Assembly (NCBI RefSeq): GCF_028372415.1
Contig: NC_092875.1
Location: forward strand, 51,956,771-52,020,770
Direction of reading: 5' to 3'
Origin: Notamacropus eugenii
Lineage: Eukaryota; Chordata; Mammalia; Diprotodontia; Macropodidae
Length of the DNA stretch: 64,000 nucleotides
This document shows positions 55,305 to 64,000 of the stretch, piece after piece (within the stretch, counting starts at the first letter, position 1; each line of letters starts with the position of its first letter). Both the position numbers and the translations under genes were made by a program. The notes under the pieces are model-generated. The model worked only from the letters and a program-made list of their open reading frames with translations. It had not been told where the DNA came from and did no database searches.

Positions 55305-55400
55305 CGTCAGTCAATAAACATTAATGAAGTACCTACTATGTGCCAGGTACTATGCTAAGTGCTGAGATACAAATAAAAACAAAGACAGTCTTTTCCCTCA
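55305..55400 (+). repeat. Ancient repeat fragment
   Basis: GAAGTACCTACTATGTGCCA and TACTATGCTAAGTGCTGAGA, same unassigned family as above. Confidence 0.6.
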
Positions 55401-55639
55401 AGGAATGGAGGAAGATACCTGGTAAAAGGAAGCTGAAAAGGGGTAGGAGGAGATGAAAAGTTGGTGGCTAATGAGAAGACTGTGTTGAGCCCTTTCCCTA
55501 AGGAAGCCCCGGAGCTCACAGCTCTGCCTTCCAGTCAAGGGAGTAGAGGATACTGATGAGATAAGAGTACCAGCTAGATTCAAGCTTGCAGCATAATGAG
55601 GTTTTTAATTTTGTTTTACTTTCTACAGCTGAGGAGAAT

Positions 55640-58190
55640 GTCTAAGAGGGAAGTGATATCCAAGATAAGTTAGGAAATAGAGCTAAGAAATCACCAGGCC
55701 GAGAGGAACTTCAACTTTGGGCATAGAAGGAAATAACGATGTTATTGTTAAGGCCCTGACAATGATCTTTAAAAGATGGCAGAATATAAATAATACCCCA
55801 AAACTAGAGAAAGGTAACACTGTCCTGATATTGAAAAAATGGAAGAGACTAGAATCTACAAACTACAGGTCCATGAGCTTGATTTCAATCACTGACAAAA
55901 TTCCAGATCAGAATATTTAACAGATAGTCAGTGAACAACTCCAAAAGGAAGCGATGATTACAAAGTCAATATGGCATTAATTTTATTTCCTTTTTTGACA
56001 AGGTTACTAAACCAGTAGTTAGAGGAACGCTGTAGGTAGACTCTATGTTACCAAAACATTCAACCGAATCTCGTCTTATTGAAAAGTCACATGGAAAAGA
56101 TGGAATTATGGTTTAAAGCATTTAGAACTAGTCAAATGGCCAGAGTTCAAGAGTAGTCATTAATGGTCCAACATCATCTTGGAGGGAGGTCTCCAGTGAG
56201 AACGCCAATGGAATACTCCAGAAATCTATTCTTGGATCTGAGCTGTTTAACATTGTTGTCAGTGTTGGGTAAAAATAAAGATAACATGCTTAAACCTGCA
56301 GATGACAAAGCTGAGAGGGATAACTAACATACTAAACAGGGATGCCTGTCTTTTGTCTCTTTTTGTACCCCCATTGTTTAGCACGATGCCTTGCACATAT
56401 AGCAGGTGCTTAACAACTGTTTATTGATTGTACAACAGTCAGGATTCAAAGTGATCTGGACAAGGAGGGAGGGGGAGAAAATCTAAGACTTATGGAAGTA
56501 ATTGTAGAAAACTGAAAACAAATAAATTAATTTTAAATAAGGATCTTGACAGCCTAGAATTTTAGGCCAAGTACAACAAAGTGAAAAATAGTAGGGATAA
56601 ATGTAAAGTCTTATATTTAGTTTACAAAAAAATCAATGTCACAAGATAGAGATGGTAGAGACTAGTCTAAAAAAAATCTGTGTTTTAGTGAATGGCAAAC
56701 TAAACAGCTGATGTATGTGGTTCAGTTTAGGACACCGTGTTTTTTTTTTAATTTATTTTCAGTGTTCCACAATCACTGCCATACAACCTAGATTTTTTCT
56801 TTTCCTCCCTCCCCTTTCCTCCCCTTCACCTCTCCCCTCCCTCCCCAAGACGGCATGCAATTTTATATAGGACACATACTTTCCTATTAAATACATTTTC
56901 ACCTTAGTCAGGCTGTATAGAAGAATTAAAACGAATGGGAGAAATCATGTAACCAAAACGTAATACAAAAGAAAATGATCTGCTACATTCTGCGATTGAA
57001 TTCCATAGTTCTTTCTCTGGATGTGGAAGGCATGCATTGCAATGAAGTTCTAAGTCTACCAGAAAAAATCCTCACACGCTGTGGTTGTTGCTGTGTACAA
57101 AGTTCTCCTGGTTCTGCTCCTTTTACTCAGCATCAGATCACATGTCTTTCCAGGCCTCTCTGAAGTTTTCCTGTTTAACATTTCTTATAGCACAATAGTA
57201 TTCCATTACATTCATATACCATAATTTATTCAGTCATTCCCCAATAGATGGGCATTCCCTTGATTTCCAGTTTTTGGCCACCACAAAGAGTGCTGCTATA
57301 AATATTTTGGTACATGTCGGACCTTTTCCCCCTTTTATGATCTCTTGGGGATACAATCCTAGAAGAGGTATTGCTGAGTCAAAGTCAAATGTATGCACAT
57401 TTTTGTAGCCCTTTGGGCATAGTTCCAAATTGCTCTCCAGAATAGTTGGATCAGCTCACAGCTCCAACAACAACGAATTAGTGTTCTAATTCATCTTCTC
57501 CAACATTTCTTATCTTCCTGTTCTGTCACGTTAGGTGTGATATAGTACCTCAGAGTTGTTTTGATTTGCATCTCTAATCAATAGTGATTTAGAGCATTTT
57601 TTCATATGACTATAGATAGCTTTAATTTTTTCCTCTAAAAACTGCCTATTCATATCCTTTGACCATTTATCAACTGGGAAAAGGACATTATATTTTATTA
57701 AGGACATTATCAGACTGGAGTCCAGTCAGAGCAATCAAGATGGGACCAGGTTTTCATTCCATGGTCTTAGAGGATTAGTTGAAAGAGTTGGGGATGTTTA
57801 GCCTGAGAAGAGAAGATTGGGTAGATGTGTTGTGTCTAAGTATCTGAAGAGCTGCCATGTAGAAGAAGCATTAAGCTTCTTTTGTTTGGTCCTGGAAGGC
57901 AGAACCAGGAGCAGTGGCTGAAAGAGATAATTTTAGGACTGATGTAAGGAAAAACTTCCTAATGATTACAGCTGTCCAAAAATGGAATGGGCTGCTTCAG
58001 GAAGCTGTGGGTTCTCCTATCATGAAAGGTTTTCATGAAAAGGCTAGCAGACCATTTGACAGGCACATTACAGCAGGCATTAGAGTATGAGTTATAGTTG
58101 TTAACACTCCCTCCCACCTCAAATTAGTTTGTATTTATTTAGCTGTTCCCAGGTAATTGCTGAAGTTCCTTTGCAATTCTAAAATTCAGT
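55640..58190 (+). mobile_element. CR1/L3-type LINE fossil with three insertions
   Basis: Decayed reverse transcriptase region: TNYRSMSLISITDKI at about 55855-55900 matches the NYRPVSLTS motif, and RVVINGPTSSWREVSS (56150-56197) matches the segment before the VPQGSVLGP motif; the 3' end runs to about 58190 (GTTTAGCCTGAGAAGAGAAG, AAAAACTTCCTAATGATTAC). Insertions: an L2-like tail (about 56336-56430), a 79-bp L1 sliver (56463-56541) and an L1 (56740-57680). Many stops; not functional. Confidence 0.8.
56740..57680 (-). mobile_element. L1 LINE 3' end inside the CR1/L3 fossil
   Basis: About 940 bp, minus strand, with a T-run at the left border and ORF2 C-terminal remnant (TCTKIFIAALFVVAKNWKS read in reverse). 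Similar in length and sequence to the L1 at 21425. Confidence 0.85.
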
Positions 58191-58264
58191 GATAACCATA
58201 ATAAAAATAAGAATAGATGACAAATACATTGAAAGACTGCTCTGGCATACTAGATAGGTAGGTA

Positions 58265-58790
58265 CTCACCTTAGTTTTTTTTAGTTCTTTGCCACCATAA
58301 AAAGAGCTGCTATGAGTGTTTTTGAACATATGGGTCTCTTTTCTCTTTAACTAATCTCAGGCAGCTAGGTGGTGCCATAGGGCACAGAGCACCAGATCCA
58401 CAGTCAGAAAGACTCATCTTCCTGAGTTCAAATATGACCTCATTTGATAGCTGTATGACCCTGGGCATGTCACTTAACTCAGTTTGCCTTAGTTTCTTCA
58501 TCTGTAAAGAAGGAAATGGCAAACCACTTCAACATCTTTGCCAAGAAAACCCTAAATGGAGTCACGAAGAGTCAGACACAACCACAACTAGAGGTGGTAG
58601 GTTGAGTCTAAAGGTATGTTCAGTTCACTAATCTTTGAGGGTATCCTTTCAAAGCGTTCTCCAGAATGGCTGCGCCAATTCTCAGCTCCACAACAGTGCG
58701 TTAATGTGTCTGTTGTCCCACAGGCCCTCCAGCATCTTTCACTTTCTTTTTAGGTTATCCTTGCTATCCTGACAGGTGTGTTTCTCTTTG
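58265..58790 (-). mobile_element. L1 LINE fragment split by a SINE
   Basis: Minus-strand ORF2 remnant (TTTGCCACCATAAAAAGAGC) broken at about 58358 and resumed at about 58592 (TTCTCCAGAATGGCTGCGCC). Confidence 0.65.
58359..58590 (+). repeat. MAR1-type CORE-SINE
   Basis: Head AGGCAGCTAGGTGGTGCCAT, core, tail with GAGTCACGAAGAGTCAGACA; nested in the L1. Confidence 0.9.
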
Positions 58791-59229
58791 TTCTTAAAAA
58801 GACTTCTAACTCACCATTCCTTTCCATTTCTTCCATGAGGTCAAGATCAAAAAGGTTTGTGAGACTTGGGAGTGCTCAGGGGAGTAGGTGATAGTGCTGG
58901 CACTGAGAGAGGAAGGACCTCACCTTGAGGGATATGGCTCCAAAACAGAGAGGGGAGGTTTTCCTATTTTAGTAAATTTAGGACATATTCCCTATCATAC
59001 TCCTGGATCTATATTGAACCTGGAGGTCACAGGTACCAGCTCTAGTGGTAGGATCCAGTACCTCTGGGCTGTTTGCAGGACCATACACTACCAGTACCTT
59101 TGCACTACTTTGCAACAATCTACACTGTCCAACCAATTAATTAGTCCGTTAAACATCAGCAGCAGTTTTTACTGAAGTGCTGGAGACATCCACCAAGGTA
59201 TTTATGCCCAGTCTATCCCTTGTCATTCA
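58791..59229. other. Unassigned flank
   Basis: Nothing recognised. Confidence 0.35.
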
Positions 59230-59830
59230 TCCCTACTACCCTAATTCATATCCTCTTCACTGCCTCTCATCTAGACTAGTGCAACAGCCACTGAACTGAT
59301 CTGTCTGTCCACAGCTTTTCCCACCTCTGATCTTTTTGCACAGTTTCCAAATTAATATTCCCCAAATTCTGGTCTGATCAGGTCACTGCTCTGCTCTAAA
59401 GCTATAAACAGCTGCCTAGTTTTACTAGCATAAAATTCAGACTCTTCAATGTGGCACTGAAAGCCTTCCACATTATCCCACATCACGTTTCTATTCTTGT
59501 TTCACATTCTCCCCGCTTTACTTAGTGTTTCAGTCAAACTTGATTACCAATTTATGTGTTCCTGAACTTGACATTCCATCTCACATCTCAGTGTTTTCTT
59601 GCAAGCCTGGAATGAACTCCCTCACTCCACCCCTCGGAATAATCATCTTTCAGCTCTATGCTCTCTCTCACCTCAAGTTATTTTGGATTTATTCAGCTGT
59701 TTATGTATTGTATCTCTTAGTAGGATAGAATCATCTTGGGGGCTAGGACTGTTTATTTGTTTTCTGTCTTCGTATCTCTAGCTCCTGGCACAGTATCTTC
59801 TACTAATAACTATCTGTTCAGTTGAGTTGA
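59230..59830 (+). repeat. L2-type LINE 3' part
   Basis: CTAGACTAGTGCAACAGCCA, GTCTGATCAGGTCACTGCTC, GAATGAACTCCCTCACTCC, and the tail GGATAGAATCATCTTGGGGG with CTCCTGGCACAGTATC, in the usual order. Confidence 0.65.
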
Positions 59831-59965
59831 ATTGGACCCATTTTCTAGAGAGGGTGAGGAGAGGAAACTTGCAGTTTATGAATGAGAAACAAGGTAACAT
59901 TAATGAAAAACAATCAGAAACACAGTGTCCCATTCAGAAAGTCAGAGCTTGGTTTTCATCAAAAA

Positions 59966-60000
<35 letters not shown>
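59966..60000 (+). repeat. (TG)n microsatellite
   Basis: About 16 TG units. Confidence 0.97.
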
Positions 60001-60003
<3 letters not shown>

Positions 60004-60594
60004 GTGGGGTAAGAAAGAAAGATTGAGCAAGAAAGAGAGTATAAATTCATCTGATTATAGGTTATTAGTAGCAGCTAATTTGTTCTTTTCCGGAAACCTC
60101 TTAGAGTGTTTCCTTGTCAAGTTAAGGCAGGCATCTCTTCAGAGAATAAGAAAAGATTAGTGTCACAGTAGTCAAGGAAGAAGGAAGATTCCAGGAGGAA
60201 GAGATGGTGGACAGTGTGGAAGGGTCAAGGAAAAAGAGAACTGAGAAAAGACCATCAGATTTATCGTTAAAAGATGATTGGCTAACCTCTGAGAAAGCAG
60301 CTTCAGTAAAGTGATGGTGTCAGAAGCAAAAGGGCAAAGACTTGGAAAATGGAAGCAGCTAGTAAGTCAACTCCAAGAGAAAGAGAAAGAGAAATAAGTA
60401 TAAGGAAGACAGTGAGAAAATCACGGACATGTCTTCCAAGCTGGATACCAAAGAGAAAGAGTTCCTTTTTCTGTCCTGGACCCCTGGAGCCCTTGAACAC
60501 TGTGGTGAAGCCTATGGGCTACTTCTCAGAATAAGTTTTTTACATGCATAAAATAAAACATGCAGAATTACAAAAGAAACCAAATATATTAGGG
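60001..60594. other. Unassigned flank
   Basis: Purine-rich; nothing recognised. Confidence 0.35.
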
Positions 60595-60842
60595 GCACTT
60601 ACATGGTACAATGCATAGAGTGCTGGACTTGGAGTAGAAAGTCTCTGAGTTTAAATACTACTTTGAATGTTAACTAGCTGTGTGATACAGGGAAAGTCAC
60701 TACCTTTCTCAGTCTCAGTTTCCTCATCTGTAAAATGGAGATACTAATAGTTCCTACCTCACAGGGTTGTTGTAAGGATCAAATGAGGTAACATATATTT
60801 TCCAAAACTTAAGACATTATAAATGCTAGCTATTATTATATT
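60595..60842 (+). repeat. THER1/MIR-type SINE
   Basis: GGGGCACTTACATGGTACAA to ATAAATGCTAGCTATTATTA; complete. Confidence 0.85.
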
Positions 60843-60849
60843 GAAATAC

Positions 60850-61995
60850 AGCCATCACAATACTTTTAAAAACAAGCTCTTGTCAAAATGGCTACATGCT
60901 TTAGACATAAAGGGTAATGCCATGGGCAAACTAGAGGAACATGGAATAGTTTACCTGTCAGATCTATGAATAAGGGACGAATTTATGACCAAACTACAGA
61001 TGGAGAGCATTATAAGATGTAAAATGGAGAATTGCAATTATATTAAATTTAAAAGGTTTTGTACAAATAAAACCAATGAAGCCGAGTTTAGAAGGAAAGC
61101 AGAAAGCTAGGGAAAAAATTTAATAGCAAGCATCTCTGATAAGGGCTTCATCTCTCAAATATATAGAGAACTGAGTCAAATTTATAAGAATATAAGTCAT
61201 TCCCCAACTAACAAATGGTCAAAGGATATTAACAGGCAGTTTTCAGATGAAGAAATCAAAGCTATCTATAGTTTTACGAAAAAATGCTCTAAATAACTAA
61301 TGATTAGAGAAATGCAAATTAAAGGGCTATAAAATTGTGCATACTCTTTGACCCAACAATATCCCTACTAATTCTGTATCCCAGGAGGAGAGAGATTTGT
61401 ACAAAAATATTAATAGTAGCTTTATTTGTGGTGGCAAAGAATCGGAAATTAAGGAGATACCTATCAATTGGGGAATGACTGAACACCTCGTATTATATGA
61501 TTATAATGGAATGCTATTGTGCTACAAGAAATGATGAGTAAGATGCTTTCAGAAAAACCTGGAAAGATTTCAATGAACTGATGCAAAGTGAAGTGAGCAG
61601 AGCCAGGAAAACATGATGCACAAAAACAGTAATATTTTAAGATGATCAACTATAAATGACAGCTATCTCAGTAATACAATGGTCCAAAACAATTCCAAAG
61701 GACTCATGATGAAAATCACTAACTTCAGAGAAAGAACTGATAGAGTCTTAACGCAGATCAAAGCATACTATTTTTTCCCTCTATTTTTCTGGGGGTTTTT
61801 TCACTCTGGGTTTTCTTTTACATGTCTAATATGGAAATTTGTTTTGCATGATTGCACATGGATAACCTATATCAAATTACTTGTAGTTTCAGGGAGGAGT
61901 GAGGGAAGAGAAAGAAGAAAATTTGGAACTAAAAATTTTTTTATATGAATGTTAAAAAGTGTTTTTACATGCAATTAGGAAAAAATAAAATATTA
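60850..61995 (+). mobile_element. L1 LINE 3' part with internal deletion
   Basis: Decayed ORF2 C-terminal region on the + strand: HSPTNKWSKDINRQFS in register with the NPIKKWAKDMNRHFS of human L1 ORF2p, then MIREMQIK. From there it jumps straight to the LTQQY segment, so about 160 bases present in the next L1 are missing. Ends in an A-rich stretch near 61990. Confidence 0.8.
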
Positions 61996-62421
61996 CTTTT
62001 TAAAATGTATGAAGGATGTAATATGGAATAAAAATTAAAATCATATAAAATTAAATTCATATAAAAATGCTTTAAATCACTTACGCAAATTAAAACTCTG
62101 AGGTACTACCTCACACCTATCAAACTGGCTAATATGACAGAAAAGGAAAATGACACATGTTGAAAAGGATGTGGGAAAATTGAGACACTAATACACTGTT
62201 GGGAGAGTTGTGAAACAATCCAACCCTTGAAACTATGCCCAAAGGACTATAAAACTGCCTGCCCTTTGACCCAGCAATACCACTACTAGTTTTGCATCCC
62301 ACAGATTAAAAAGAAAGAAAAAGAAAAGGACCCATTTGTACAAAAATATGTATAGTTGCTCTTTTTGTGGTGTCAAAGATTTGGAAATTGAGGGGATGTC
62401 CATCAATTACAGAATGACTAA

Positions 62422-63105
<684 letters not shown>

Positions 63106-63362
63106 TATGCTCTCAGAAAAACATGGAAAGACTTATGTGAACTGATGCAAAGCGTAGTAAGCAGAACCAGGGGAACATTGTACACAGTAACAGCAATAGT
63201 GTACAAAGATCAGCTGTGATCGACTTAGTTATTCCCAGACAATAACCCAAGACAATCTCAAAGGACAGATGATTAAAAATATTATCTTTCTTCCAGAGAA
63301 AGAACTAATTTACATATCAAAGCATACTGGAGTTTTTTATTTTATTTTTCTGGGGGTGGGGT

Positions 63363-64000
63363 TGATGAGCTTTAGGGGTGCTGGGCACCCCAAAATACCG
63401 ACAGTCCGGGTCGTGCTCGAATAAATTCGACTCAAGCCTTCTTAAAGCCAAAGAAAACAAAGTTTATTAAAGATTTGCCATACTGAATTGGCTCTTAAGG
63501 AGCTTAAGCATTTGTAACGCTTGTATTCACAAGCAGGCCAGATAGAATTTCAGCTAGACAGTCTGAGCTGGATTGCATTTGAGCACTTGCATGGAGGTGA
63601 GATGGAACTTAAATACAGAAAACACCATAGGAGGGATCTGGGGGGTGGTCTGGTAGTTCAGGGTGATGGGAGGAGTTTAGGGAGGGTCTTGAGGAGAAGT
63701 ACTAGGAGGGAATCCAAGGAGGGTCAAAGGCTGGAAACAGCTGGAGGCTTATCAGGAGATATCAGACAAAGGAGGGTTTGGGTGGGAAGCAGGAGGGGCA
63801 ATCCAGAGATCTTGATAGGGGCAGCATGGGAAGGAATACAGATCTTGATGGGAGTGGTTGGCAGCCTGGGGAATGGGGTTTTGATGGCATCAAGGGTAGG
63901 GGGTGCAACCGAGACCTGAGCAGAATGATAATGAAAAGCCAGCCAATGGGCTTCCAGAGACCGCCGGAACAAAAGGGAAGATTAGATTTGAGTAAGAAAG
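63363..64000 (-). mobile_element. Endogenous retrovirus LTR, cut by the window end
   Basis: Inserted in the L1 at about 63362. Read on the minus strand it has a TATTTAAG box (63608-63615), an AATAAA signal (63463-63468) and about 100 bases of U5-like sequence ending near GCTCATCA, with + strand border TGATGAGC. So U3-R-U5 runs right to left. Only this end lies in the window; whether an internal part follows cannot be seen. Younger than the L1 it splits. Family not assigned. Confidence 0.55.

Noticed and set aside
63521-63919. 132-codon frame near the right end
   Set aside because: It lies within the LTR-like sequence and has Gly/Arg-rich, featureless composition.

Overview
The window is nuclear DNA of a marsupial mammal. 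Genes are split by GT-AG introns and the spaces between exons are packed with interspersed repeats. Three things point to a marsupial: many copies of a tRNA-derived CORE-SINE with an RTE-like tail (MAR1 type), many MIR/THER1-type SINEs, and L1, L2 and CR1/L3 LINE fragments. The species cannot be told from the sequence alone.

The one complete gene is MYO1F, on the + strand from 5916 to 50043. It encodes a long-tailed class I myosin that acts as an actin motor at membranes of leukocytes. I could place 28 exons whose reading frame is open across every junction and joins to 1099 residues, almost the length of human MYO1F (1098 as I recall it). Exon 1 contributes only the start codon; a 17.3 kb intron separates it from exon 2. 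Domains in order are a motor head (P-loop, switch I, switch II, actin-binding cleft), one IQ motif, a basic TH1 lipid-binding tail, a Pro/Arg-rich TH2 region and a C-terminal SH3 domain.

Two processed retrocopies flank the gene. At 1233-2195 a BRK1 (HSPC300) retrocopy has an intact 75-codon reading frame, a poly(A) tail and a perfect 13-bp target-site duplication. At 62470-63105 an NDUFAB1 (mitochondrial acyl carrier protein) retrocopy sits inside an L1. Its carrier domain is intact but its leader is shifted in frame, and flanking L1 codons run in frame into it.

Layout: 1-5640 upstream flank with SINEs and the BRK1 retrocopy; 5640-5918 promoter and exon 1; 5919-23174 intron 1 with SINEs, two hAT elements, L1, a candidate solo LTR and a GGAA tract; 23175-50043 exons 2-28; 50044 to about 52035 probable 3' UTR; 52036-64000 gene-free flank made almost wholly of nested LINEs and SINEs, ending in an LTR cut by the window edge. 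No neighbouring gene (for example ADAMTS10 or ZNF414, which flank MYO1F in human) shows exons here. I found no CRISPR, operon or other unfamiliar gene system; the novelty lies in the retrocopies and in how the repeats are nested.
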